Assembly (NCBI GenBank): GCA_934591745.1
Contig: CAKTPQ010000002.1
Location: 1 to 64,000, forward strand
Length of the DNA stretch: 64,000 bases
Source: an uncultured Oscillospiraceae bacterium
Lineage (GTDB): Bacteria > Bacillota > Clostridia > Oscillospirales > Oscillospiraceae
Direction: 5' to 3'
How positions within the stretch are numbered: the stretch's first letter is position 1; every line of letters starts with the position of its first letter. The notes under the pieces are model-generated. The model was given only the letters and a program-made list of their open reading frames with translations. It made no database searches and was not told the origin of the DNA. Position numbers and translations under genes: made by a program. Positions 34,500 to 43,975 of this stretch are shown one piece after another.

Positions 34500-35252
34500 A
34501 TGGAAAAAGTCTACGCAAGGACAAAGGGCATCAAGGCCGACATGGTATCCGGTTTCTGCCCCGGCTGCATGCACTCCACCATCGTCAAGCTCATCGGCGA
34601 GGTGCTGGAGGAGATGGGTATGCTGGATAAGGCCGCCTGCGCCATCGGTGTCGGCTGCTGCGGCCTGCACATGGATTACTTTACATACGACTATCTGCTG
34701 GCGGCCCATGGGCGGGCCTGCGCCGTGGCCACCGGCGCCAAGCGCAGCAATCCCGACACGCTGGTGTTTACCTATCAGGGCGACGGCGATCTGGCATCCA
34801 TCGGCCTGGCCGAGACCATGAGCGCCGCCAACCGGGGCGAGAATTTCTCCGTCATCTTCGTGAACAACGGCATTTACGGTATGACCGGCGGCCAGCTGGC
34901 ACCTACCACGCTGGTGGGCATGAAGGCCACTACTGCCCCCAAGGGCCGCGATCCCAAGGAACATGGCTATCCCATGCACATGTGCGAAATTCTCAATCAG
35001 CTGACAGCGCCCTACTATCTGGAGCGCACCAGCTGCAACAATCCCGCCAACGTGGCAAAGACCAAGGCGGCCATCCGCAAGGCGTTCCAGAACCAGCTGG
35101 ACGGCAAGGGCTTCTCCATGGTGGAGATCGTCACCAGCTGTCCTACCAACTGGGGCCTCGACCCACTGGAGGCGCTGGACTTTCTGGAGGAAAAGATGCT
35201 CAGGGAGTTCCCGCTGGGCGTCATCCGGGATAAGGACAAGGAGGGCGTGTGA
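34500..35252 (+). CDS. 2-oxoacid:ferredoxin oxidoreductase beta subunit
   Basis: This 250-residue subunit binds the TPP diphosphate and Mg. The motif GDGDLASIGLAET with the downstream NNGIYGMTGGQLAPT is the usual GDG...N signature, and FCPGCMHSTIVK and GVGCCGLH supply the conserved cysteines. RBS AAAGGAGG precedes the ATG. The gene ends overlapping the start region of the gamma subunit gene. Confidence 0.94.
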   Translation: MEKVYARTKGIKADMVSGFCPGCMHSTIVKLIGEVLEEMGMLDKAACAIGVGCCGLHMDYFTYDYLLAAHGRACAVATGAKRSNPDTLVFTYQGDGDLASIGLAETMSAANRGENFSVIFVNNGIYGMTGGQLAPTTLVGMKATTAPKGRDPKEHGYPMHMCEILNQLTAPYYLERTSCNNPANVAKTKAAIRKAFQNQLDGKGFSMVEIVTSCPTNWGLDPLEALDFLEEKMLREFPLGVIRDKDKEGV

Positions 35253-35797
35253 TGGAACGGAATCTGATGGTAGCCGGCTTCGGCGGGCAGGGTGTCATGA
35301 CGCTGGGCAAGTTTCTGGCCGAGGCCGCCTGCGATTCGACGGACAAGAATGTGACGTTCTTCCCCTCCTACGGCGCGGAGCAGCGGGGCGGCACCGCCAA
35401 CTGCTATGTGGTCATCTCCGATGACGACATCGGCGCGCCGCTGGGGGATCACATGGACGATCTCATCGTCATGAACGACCCCAGTCTCAATAAGTTCCTC
35501 TATAAACTGGTGCCCGGCGGCACCCTGTTCATCAACAGCTCCATCGTCAAGAGCGAGATCGGCCGCAGCGATGTGAAGGTGGTGAGGGTGCCCGTAACGG
35601 AGATGGCGCTGGACATGGGCAGCGCCAAGGTGCTGAACATCATCATGCTGGGGGCCTACGTGGGCTATACGCAGGTGGTGCCGGAGGACGTGGTGTGGGG
35701 CACCATAGAGCATAAGCTGGGCAAAAAGCCGGCGCTGCTGCCCCTGAACAGGCAGGCCTTTGAGGCCGGACTGAAGATCGGGCGGGAGGCCCGCTGA
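35252..35797 (+). CDS. 2-oxoacid:ferredoxin oxidoreductase gamma subunit
   Basis: This 181-residue subunit, MERNLMVAGFGGQGVMTLGK, has the GFGGQGV motif of the gamma domain that binds coenzyme A, then FFPSYGAEQRGGTANCYVVIS. The ATG at 35252 follows GGAGGG by 6 bases and overlaps the beta stop; a GTG one codon earlier is also possible. It is the last gene of the buk-kor operon and is followed by a strong terminator. The complex reduces ferredoxin while producing acyl-CoA. Confidence 0.94.
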   Translation: MERNLMVAGFGGQGVMTLGKFLAEAACDSTDKNVTFFPSYGAEQRGGTANCYVVISDDDIGAPLGDHMDDLIVMNDPSLNKFLYKLVPGGTLFINSSIVKSEIGRSDVKVVRVPVTEMALDMGSAKVLNIIMLGAYVGYTQVVPEDVVWGTIEHKLGKKPALLPLNRQAFEAGLKIGREAR

Positions 35798-35814
35798 CCC
35801 CTCATACGAAGAAA

Positions 35815-35847
35815 GGACGCCGCAGCACCGCTGCGGCGTCCTTTTAT
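35815..35847. terminator. Bidirectional terminator after the kor operon
   Basis: GGACGCCGCAGC, loop ACC, GCTGCGGCGTCC, TTTT; the minus strand also gives TTTCTT. It serves the convergent MFS gene too. Confidence 0.9.
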
Positions 35848-35879
35848 TGCATATAGAAAACTGCGGGCCGGGAATGCTT

Positions 35880-37103
35880 TTACTTCTGCTTTTTGTCCAG
35901 CACCGAGATGGCCAGGGAGCAGACAATGCCTGCTGCGGCCAGCCCGATGATCAGGAAAAACGTGCTGTTGTAGGAGCCGCTGGCATCGAACAGCGCGCCG
36001 GAGATGGTGCTGCCGAAGCTGGCGAAGATCAGGTTGCTGTTGATGAGGGGAAAGTTCACCGGATAGTGGGCAGGGCCGAAATAGGCCCGGCAGAACGCGG
36101 AGTTGGTGGGCGTCACGCCGGAGTAGGCCAGACCGCCCACGATGAAGCCGATGATGACCACCGTGACGCTGCGGCTGCTGAGGGCAAAGATCAGGATGGC
36201 GGCGGTGGCGATGAACAGGATGTTCACCAACTGCATGGACAGGCTGCGGCCGTACTTGTCGTACATGCCGCCGAACAGTACCCGGCCCAAAGCGTTGCAG
36301 ATGGAGATAAGGCCCACGATGGTGGCCACAGCCGCCGCGGTCTGGCCGGCGCTGGCCTCCCACACCATGCCGCTGGCCTGGGAGATCAGGGCGAGGCCGG
36401 CGGCGCTGAGGGCGATGGCCCACACGTAGTACAGCCAGAAGGCGGGTTTTTTCAGCATTTGGCCAGGGGTGCAGTCCGCCGCCGCAGGACGGATGGCCTT
36501 GGCGCCGCCCTTGGCCTCCGGCGCCGCAAAGTCCACCGGAGGCGCCACAAAGAAGAAGGAGCAGATCGCCAGCACCACGAAGATGAGGACGCCCATCACC
36601 AGAAAGCTGGTGCGCCAGCCGCCGATCTCTGCCGGCGTCCACGCCTGATAGAGCTTGCCGATGACGAAGCTGCCGCCGCCGAAGCCCATCAGCAGCACGC
36701 CGGAGATAAGGCCGGGCCGGTCAGGGAACCAGCGGACCATGGTGCTCATCACCGCGTTGTAGCACATACCGGAGCCAAGGCCGCACAGGAAGCCGAAGCC
36801 GATGTACAGCATGACCGGGGTCTGGGTGCGGCTGGCCAGGAAGAAGCCCAGCAGGAACAGCACCGCGCCGATGCGGACAGACGTCTTGGCGCTGAGCTTG
36901 CCGGCCAGCAGGCCGCACAGCAGGGAGCCGACGCAGAACAGGATCATCACCAGCGTGAACGTCAGGCTCAACTGCGCCTTGCTCCACACGGTGAACTCGG
37001 CGGCGATGGGGGTGGACAGCACGCTCCACGCGTAGACAAGACCGGCAAACAGCAGCACGATCACGCCCACGATGGCGTAGACCCAGCGGTTCAGTTGCTT
37101 CAT
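35880..37103 (-). CDS. OFA-type MFS transporter
   Basis: This 407-residue, 12-helix MFS protein resembles the oxalate/formate antiporter (OFA) family: RWVYAIVGVIVLLFAGLVYAWSV in the first helix, GFLCGLGSGMCYNAVMSTMVRWFPDRPGLISGVLLMGFGGG (in parts) around helices 4-5, with the conserved arginine and RWFPDRPGLISG loop. OFA proteins exchange dicarboxylates or monocarboxylates; the substrate here is unknown. A 21-bp palindrome between its -35 and -10 suggests tight regulation. Confidence 0.9.
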   Translation of the reverse strand: MKQLNRWVYAIVGVIVLLFAGLVYAWSVLSTPIAAEFTVWSKAQLSLTFTLVMILFCVGSLLCGLLAGKLSAKTSVRIGAVLFLLGFFLASRTQTPVMLYIGFGFLCGLGSGMCYNAVMSTMVRWFPDRPGLISGVLLMGFGGGSFVIGKLYQAWTPAEIGGWRTSFLVMGVLIFVVLAICSFFFVAPPVDFAAPEAKGGAKAIRPAAADCTPGQMLKKPAFWLYYVWAIALSAAGLALISQASGMVWEASAGQTAAAVATIVGLISICNALGRVLFGGMYDKYGRSLSMQLVNILFIATAAILIFALSSRSVTVVIIGFIVGGLAYSGVTPTNSAFCRAYFGPAHYPVNFPLINSNLIFASFGSTISGALFDASGSYNSTFFLIIGLAAAGIVCSLAISVLDKKQK

Positions 37104-37139
37104 GGGGGGATACCTCCGTTAAAATGTTGTCAGGATATC

Positions 37140-37168
37140 AGTTTATCGAACCATTCGATAAAAAGCAA
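37140..37168 (-). promoter_or_regulatory. MFS promoter with a perfect palindrome in the spacer
   Basis: On the minus strand TTGCTT, 17 bp, TAAACT. The palindrome TTTATCGAA, TGG, TTCGATAAA (37142-37162) fills the spacer and reaches into both hexamers, so a bound repressor would block RNA polymerase. Confidence 0.7.
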
Positions 37169-37189
37169 GAGGAAACCGGAAAATCGGCG

Positions 37190-37224
37190 GAAAAACAGCG
37201 GAGGGCGCAGCCCTCCGCTGTTTT
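37190..37224 (-). terminator. Terminator of the tatD unit
   Basis: AACAGCGGAGGGC pairs with GCCCTCCGCTGTT around GCA; on the minus strand it is followed by TTT. Confidence 0.85.
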
Positions 37225-37235
37225 GTGCGTTGTTT

Positions 37236-38000
37236 TCAGGGAATACGGAACAGGCGCTTCCCGTTTTCCGTGGTGATGCGGGCTATCTCCTCCGGTGTCA
37301 CGCCCTTCCACTCCGCCAGCTTCTCCGCCACCAGATGGACATAGCTGGAGTCATTGCGCCGGCCCCGGTAGGGCACCGGCGTCATGTAGGGGCTGTCCGT
37401 CTCGATGAGCATCCGGTCCAGCGGCGTCACTGCCGCCACCTCCGGGGCGCGGCGGGCATTCTTGTAAGTCACGGGTCCGTCGAAGCCCAGATACCACCCC
37501 AGCTTCAGCAGCTCCTGCGCCATCTCCGGACTGCCGGAGAAGCAGTGGAACACGCCGGTGACGCCGGGGAACTCCCGGATGATGGACAGCGTGTCGGCGT
37601 GGGCCTCCCGGTCGTGGATGATGACGGGCAGCGCCAGCTCCCCGGCCAGTGCCAGCTGGTCGCGGAGCACCTGCTGCTGCAGGTCACGGGGCGGGTTCTC
37701 CGCCCAGTAGTAGTCCAGTCCGATTTCGCCGATGGCCGCCGTCTTGGGCTGCTGTGCCAGCTGCCGCAGCGCCGCCAAATCCCCGGCGGTATAGCCGCCG
37801 CAGTTCTCCGGATGGATACCCACCGCCGCGTAGACGTGGGGATACGCCGCCGCGTACTGCACCGCCTTGCGGGAGCTTTCCACGTCGCAGCCGGGGTTCA
37901 GGACAAGGCCCACCCCCTGCCCCGGCAGCGCCGTCAGCACCGCGTCCCGGTCGGCATCGAAGGCTTCGTCATCGTAATGGGCGTGGGTGTCGAACAGCAT
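37236..38000 (-). CDS. TatD-family metal-dependent deoxyribonuclease/hydrolase
   Basis: This 254-residue TIM-barrel hydrolase has the metal motif FDTHAHYDDEAF at the start, AVGIHPEN, IGEIGLDYYW, LPVIIHDREAHADT, GVFHCFSG and IETDSPYMTPVPYRGRRND, a complete TatD set. TatD proteins are DNases linked to DNA quality control or quality of D-tyrosyl adducts. The frame opens much further upstream (38387) but MLFDTHAHY at 38000 is the family start. It lies 2 bp from the ABM-domain gene, sharing its promoter. Confidence 0.95.
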   Translation of the reverse strand: MLFDTHAHYDDEAFDADRDAVLTALPGQGVGLVLNPGCDVESSRKAVQYAAAYPHVYAAVGIHPENCGGYTAGDLAALRQLAQQPKTAAIGEIGLDYYWAENPPRDLQQQVLRDQLALAGELALPVIIHDREAHADTLSIIREFPGVTGVFHCFSGSPEMAQELLKLGWYLGFDGPVTYKNARRAPEVAAVTPLDRMLIETDSPYMTPVPYRGRRNDSSYVHLVAEKLAEWKGVTPEEIARITTENGKRLFRIP

Positions 38001-38002
38001 GG

Positions 38003-38302
38003 TCAGTCCTCCAGCCGGACGCGGCCCAGCTTGGTGGCGGCAATGTACTTGTCCTTGATCTCCCGCAGACGGGTCATATGGGGCTGCTGCATGTGGATGC
38101 GCTGGTGTTCCGCGCTCTCCCACCGCTCGATGAGCAGCACCACGTTCTCGTCCTGGGCGGAGAAGTAGTAGTCGTAGGCCAGACAGCCCGGCTCCTGACG
38201 GATCAGGGTGAGGATGCCCGCCTCCACGATCTCCCGGACGAAGGCCTCGCGGCAGCCGTCCTTGGCCGTATAGCGCACGTACAGAGTCAGTTGTTCTTCC
38301 AT
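38003..38302 (-). CDS. ABM-domain (antibiotic biosynthesis monooxygenase fold) protein
   Basis: This 99-residue protein has the YgiN/ABM ferredoxin-like dimeric fold: LTLYVRYTAKDGCREAFVREI, EPGCLAYDYYFSAQDENVVLLIERWES (quoted in parts) and HMQQPHM. Such proteins include quinol monooxygenases and small unknown enzymes. The ATG at 38302 follows CGGAGG. It is the first gene of a two-gene operon with tatD. Whether it is catalytic cannot be told. Confidence 0.88.
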   Translation of the reverse strand: MEEQLTLYVRYTAKDGCREAFVREIVEAGILTLIRQEPGCLAYDYYFSAQDENVVLLIERWESAEHQRIHMQQPHMTRLREIKDKYIAATKLGRVRLED

Positions 38303-38329
38303 GATGCACCTCCGAAGTGATTTTGCCCC

Positions 38330-38358
38330 ATTGTAGCACAGCCGGGGCGGCGGTGCAA
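38330..38358 (-). promoter_or_regulatory. Promoter of the ABM-tatD operon
   Basis: On the minus strand TTGCAC, 17 bp, TACAAT. Confidence 0.7.
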
Positions 38359-38386
38359 ATTTTTCCGCCCGGCAGGCAAAAAAGCA

Positions 38387-38433
38387 TTTACAAGCTGTAT
38401 AAAATAGGGTATGATTTACGGGCTGTATAAAAA
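38387..38433 (+). promoter_or_regulatory. Promoter and 19-bp direct repeats upstream of the XRE gene
   Basis: TTTACA (38387-38392), 17 bp, TATGAT (38410-38415). Two near-identical 19-bp units, TTTACAAGCTGTATAAAAT at 38387-38405 and a copy with three changes at 38415-38433, have a 28-bp period. They flank the core promoter, a layout expected for autoregulation. Confidence 0.6.
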
Positions 38434-38450
38434 TTGACGGGGTGAGAGAG

Positions 38451-39104
38451 ATGGCAACGGATTTTTCCAGAACACTGAGCCTGCTGCGGCAGGAGATGGG
38501 CATCAGCCAGCGGAAGGCGGCGGCGGCCCTGGGTATCAGTCAGGCGCTGCTGAGCCACTATGAAAACGGCATCCGGGAGCCGGGACTGGCCTTCGTGGCC
38601 CGGGCCTGCGACTTCTACCATGTGTCGGCGGACTTCCTGCTGGGGCGCACCAACTCCAGGGATGGCTCCATCATCGAAGCGGCGGAGCTGTACGACGCCA
38701 GCGACGAAAAGGGGACGCTGAAGGGCAGTATTCTGGCCATGCTGCAGAAGAAGCTGGTGGTGAACACTACCGGCGTGCTGTTCGACCTGCTGGGCAAGTG
38801 GGGCGACCGGGAGGCCATCACCGCCGCCGGCGACTGCCTCAGTACGGCGCTGTACACGCTGCTGCGGCACCTGTACCGGCGCAGCGGCGGCAACGAGGAC
38901 TTCTTCGCCACCGACCCGGTGGATTTCGATGCCGGCGCGGTGGACGCGGCCATGCTGCGCAGCCGTGCGGCGTACCTGCGGGCACTGGCCGGAGCGGAGC
39001 AGATGCCGGAGCTGACCTCCGACGCCCTCACCGCCGCCCCCGGCCTGGGGCAGAGCACGGCGCAGGTCGTCCACAACGTGGACGAGCTGGCGGCAAGACC
39101 ATAA
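38451..39104 (+). CDS. XRE-family transcriptional regulator
   Basis: This 217-residue protein has an N-terminal XRE helix-turn-helix (about 5-65, [42 protein letters not shown], in parts) and a long C-terminal region of about 150 residues without a named domain. The ATG at 38451 is preferred over the GTG at 38442. Direct repeats overlap its promoter, so autorepression is likely. It is 34 bp upstream of lepA; read-through or co-transcription is possible as no terminator is seen between. Confidence 0.85.
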   Translation: MATDFSRTLSLLRQEMGISQRKAAAALGISQALLSHYENGIREPGLAFVARACDFYHVSADFLLGRTNSRDGSIIEAAELYDASDEKGTLKGSILAMLQKKLVVNTTGVLFDLLGKWGDREAITAAGDCLSTALYTLLRHLYRRSGGNEDFFATDPVDFDAGAVDAAMLRSRAAYLRALAGAEQMPELTSDALTAAPGLGQSTAQVVHNVDELAARP

Positions 39105-39138
39105 GAGAATCGGGGTTCCCAAAGGAGGCTTATCTATA

Positions 39139-40947
<1,809 letters not shown>

Positions 40948-40953
40948 TATACG

Positions 40954-40993
40954 AAAAAGCAGACCCGCGGCGGAGCCGCGGGTCTGCTTTTTA
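40954..40993. terminator. Bidirectional terminator after lepA
   Basis: AAAAAGCAGACCCGCGGC, loop GGA, GCCGCGGGTCTGCTTTTT. It also ends the convergent remnant and transporter operon. Confidence 0.92.
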
Positions 40994-41000
40994 TATGGTC

Positions 41001-41499
41001 TTACGCGCCGAAATAGGACAAAATGTCCTGCATCCGCCGGCTCTGGGCCACATGGAAGGGACAGCGGCTGTCGCAGTGGCCGCAGCCGATGCAGTCACCG
41101 GCCCGCTTTTCCAGCGTCAGATAGTGCTCCCTGGCCAGCTTGTCCCCCTGCATGGCCAGGTCGTAGTACTTGTTGATGAGGGCGATGTCCAGCCCGCTGG
41201 CAGCGGCAGTACAGGTCGTACCGCTCGCCGCTCCCGCCGATGCCGAAGTCGCCGGAGGTGTAGTCCGCGCCAAAGTGGATCTGGAGATACACCCTGTCCC
41301 GGATGCCCTCCAGTGCTTTGCCGTAGGCATCGAAGATGGCGGCGTGGCCGCCGGCCATGTCGAAATAGTTGCCGCCGCTTTCATAGGCGGCGCGGACCGT
41401 GGCAATGATCTCCGCCTCCGGCTGTGCGCCGATGACGGAGGAACCCATGCCGATGATGCCGATCTTTTCCCCGCCGTGGGGCAGAACGCGGTATTCCAT
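41001..41499 (-). pseudogene. Aldo-keto reductase with ferredoxin motif, degraded (internal deletion and frameshift)
   Basis: The start MEYRVLPHGGEKIGIIGMG at 41499 and later GGNYFDMAGGH, ALEGIRDRVYLQIHFGADY match the N-terminal third of an iron-sulfur-containing aldo-keto reductase. The other end, in a second frame, reads GLDIALINKYYDLA then AREHYLTLEKRAGDCIGCGHCDSRCPF, the family's C-terminal 4Fe-4S region. A full-length enzyme is about 370 residues; here the middle (about half of the barrel) is missing and the two ends are out of frame near 41210. It therefore looks like a dead remnant. It lies next to the ArsB-type transporter on the same strand. Confidence 0.8.
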
Positions 41500-41534
41500 G
41501 ATAAAACCTTCTATGTATGATGGGTGCGTTGGGT

Positions 41535-42893
41535 CTACATCCAGATCAGCCAGACCAGCAGGTAGCCGGAGATGACCGCCGCCAGTGTGAAGGGTACGCC
41601 GAATTTCATGAACGTGCCGGAGCTGACGGAATAGCCCTCCTTGCGGAGGATGCCGATACCGGCGATGTTGGCGCTGGCGCCGATGGGCGTCAGGTTGCCG
41701 CCCAGCGTGGCACCCACCAGCAAGCCGAAGTACATCAGGTTCGGTTCCACCGCCAGCCCGCCGGCGGCGCTGAGCCGTTCCGTCACCACGGCCACCACAG
41801 GCAGCATGGTGGCGGTGTAGGGGATGTTGTCGATAAAAGCGGAGCAGAGCACGGACATCCAGACGATGACGGAGTAGACGATGAAAATGGAGCCGCGGGA
41901 GCCGTCGCCGCTGATGCCGGCCAGGGCGGTGCCCAGCAGGTCGATGATACCGGCGCGGCTGATGCCGCCGATGACCACGAACAGACCGGCCAGCAGGGAC
42001 AGCGTATAGAAGTCGATCTCCAGCACGGCCCGGCCGATGATCTCCCGGCTGCCGGAGCGCCGCACCTCGCGGATGAGGCCGATCACGAAGAAGAACATAC
42101 AGATCAGGCCGTTGGTGATCTCCAGCTTATAGAACTGGCCAGGCTGCGCCGCCGACTGATAGGGGATGAAAGAGACGGCGATCAGCGACGCGATGGTGAG
42201 GCACAGCAGCCATGTCGGCCACTTGTCCTCCACCGGCGTGCGGTCATGCAGGCGGATGGCGGCGTTCTCCTTCCGGAAGAACCAGAGAATGATGAGAGCG
42301 CTCAGCAGGGCGCCGCACTCCGTGACCCAGAACATGCCGGGCTTGCCGTCCACGAAGAAGAAGTCCATGAAGTCCAGACCGGCAGCCTTGGCCAGCAGAA
42401 TGGACGTGGTGTCACCCACCAGCGTGGCGGCGCCCTGCAGATTGGAGGAGATGGCGATGCAGATAATGGCCGGCACCGGGGAGATGTGCAGTTTTTTGCA
42501 CAGGGCCAGCGCCACCGGTGCCACCATCAGCACCGTGGCCACGTTATCCACGAAGGCGGAGATCACGCCGGCAAACAGGGACAGCACCACCACCAGCCAC
42601 TTGACGCTGTGGATATGGGAGACGAGGATATCGCTCATCCGCTGGGGCATTTTGGACTCGATGAACAGAAACACCGTGCCCATGGTACCGGTGATCATCA
42701 GGATCACGTTCCAGTCGATCTGCCCGAGAGCGTCGCCCACGGTGTAGCGGAAGTCCGGAAAGACGCCGGTGCTGCCCACCGCCACGAAGATCGCTGCGGA
42801 CAGCACCGCCACATAGGGGCGGATCTGCTGGAAGGCGAACATGAGGACATAGGTGACGACGAAAAGGATCGCCGCGAAAATCGTTGCATTCAT
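41535..42893 (-). CDS. ArsB/NhaD-type (ion transporter superfamily) membrane transporter
   Basis: This 452-residue protein has 11-12 membrane helices and the motifs of the IT superfamily: ISAFVDNVATVLMVAPVALAL with re-entrant hairpin, and its mirror CSAFIDNIPYTATMLPVV, then GGNLTPIGASANI near the end. Related proteins are ArsB, NhaD, CitM and SLC13 carriers; the substrate (Na/H, arsenite or dicarboxylate) cannot be decided. It precedes the aldo-keto reductase remnant on the same strand and is 37 bp from the bile salt hydrolase gene. Confidence 0.9.
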   Translation of the reverse strand: MNATIFAAILFVVTYVLMFAFQQIRPYVAVLSAAIFVAVGSTGVFPDFRYTVGDALGQIDWNVILMITGTMGTVFLFIESKMPQRMSDILVSHIHSVKWLVVVLSLFAGVISAFVDNVATVLMVAPVALALCKKLHISPVPAIICIAISSNLQGAATLVGDTTSILLAKAAGLDFMDFFFVDGKPGMFWVTECGALLSALIILWFFRKENAAIRLHDRTPVEDKWPTWLLCLTIASLIAVSFIPYQSAAQPGQFYKLEITNGLICMFFFVIGLIREVRRSGSREIIGRAVLEIDFYTLSLLAGLFVVIGGISRAGIIDLLGTALAGISGDGSRGSIFIVYSVIVWMSVLCSAFIDNIPYTATMLPVVAVVTERLSAAGGLAVEPNLMYFGLLVGATLGGNLTPIGASANIAGIGILRKEGYSVSSGTFMKFGVPFTLAAVISGYLLVWLIWM

Positions 42894-42930
42894 AGGTTTT
42901 ATACCATCCTGTTTTGTTTGGCGGTCGGCG

Positions 42931-43905
42931 TCAGTTCTGCCGGTATATCCGCATGTCTGTCAGCAGCGGATAGCTCACCGGCGCGGCACCGTCCAGATCG
43001 GCGCGGTGCATGTCCACGGCGGTGATCTGGCTGTTTTCGTAGGTAGTGTAGTAATACACGCCCCGGTCGGCGCTGCAGCAGCCGGTATACAGCGTCAGCT
43101 CGCAGGCGCCGTCGGACAGGCGGCAGCAGCCCCGCTGCTGTGCCGCCGCGCCCAGGATGTGGAACAGCTGGCTCAGGCTCTCCACCTCGCTGTCACCGGA
43201 GACAGAGTTGGCCCGGACAAAGGCCGTCCGCACGAACCGGGACTGGGAGGACAGATCCCCCGGCAGCCCCATGGCGCCCATGCCCCGGCTGTACGCCGCC
43301 AGCGGCAGCTCCGGCGCGAACCGGTTCACCGGCGGCTCCGGCGACAGCTGGGCGTAGTTGTTCAGGGTGAACAGCTGCATGGGAAACGGCGGCTCGTTGG
43401 TCAGGACCCCGGCGGGATCGTCATAGACGTGCAGCCCGTCGGCCACCGATTCCACCGCGATGCAGCCGGTGCGGTCGGCGACCATCCAGTGGAGCTGGGC
43501 CGTGGGCAGACCGGCGGAATAGGGCGTGTCGGTGATGTTGGTGCGCTCCAGCAGCGTCCGGGCCTCCGATAGTGTGGCACAGCGGCCCAGCAGCCATGGG
43601 ATCAGTTCGAACTGGGCCACGTTCTCCGCGCCCTCCCGCACCGGGTGGTACACCGCGCTGCGCACAAAGTTCAGCCCCGCGATGCACAGGCCCTTTTCAT
43701 TCACCGCATCGTAGTACAGGGGAAAGCCGTCCCGCATGTGGGCCATGCCGATCATGGCATAATGCGTCTCCAGCGCGGCACCGTGCCGCAGGGGCAGGGG
43801 CCACCGGCGGGGGGTGATGACCACGCTCTCCCCGAAGGAGCGCTCATAGTCCAGATTTCGCCCGAAGTAGAAATGCTTGGTCTGATATGTGGCTGCCGTA
43901 CACAT
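42931..43905 (-). CDS. bsh: Bile salt hydrolase (choloylglycine hydrolase)
   Basis: Bile salt hydrolase cuts glycine or taurine from conjugated bile acids. The 324-residue product has the Ntn nucleophile C2 (MCTAATYQ; the initiator Met is removed), R16 and D19 in FGRNLDYE, the asparagine in VNEKGLCIAGLNF, NN in FTLNNYAQLSPEPP and the arginine in SRGMGAMGLPGDLSSQSRFVR (in parts). These match the catalytic set of Clostridium BSH (C2, R18, D21, N82, N175, R228), shifted by two. The start at 43905 fixes the nucleophile at residue 2. It supports a gut origin. Penicillin V acylase is the main alternative. Confidence 0.9.
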   Translation of the reverse strand: MCTAATYQTKHFYFGRNLDYERSFGESVVITPRRWPLPLRHGAALETHYAMIGMAHMRDGFPLYYDAVNEKGLCIAGLNFVRSAVYHPVREGAENVAQFELIPWLLGRCATLSEARTLLERTNITDTPYSAGLPTAQLHWMVADRTGCIAVESVADGLHVYDDPAGVLTNEPPFPMQLFTLNNYAQLSPEPPVNRFAPELPLAAYSRGMGAMGLPGDLSSQSRFVRTAFVRANSVSGDSEVESLSQLFHILGAAAQQRGCCRLSDGACELTLYTGCCSADRGVYYYTTYENSQITAVDMHRADLDGAAPVSYPLLTDMRIYRQN

Positions 43906-43934
43906 GGTGCCGCCTCCTTTGTTTTTTTCACAGT

Positions 43935-43971
43935 ATGCCCCGCGGCGAGGGAAAAACTCGCCGCGGGGCAT
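43935..43971. terminator. Strong stem-loop between bsh and proC
   Basis: ATGCCCCGCGGCGAG and CTCGCCGCGGGGCAT form a 15-bp stem. The T run (TTTTTT) follows on the plus strand, although the nearby genes are on the minus strand, where no U tract follows. Its role as a terminator for proC is thus uncertain. Confidence 0.5.
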
Positions 43972-43975
43972 TTTT

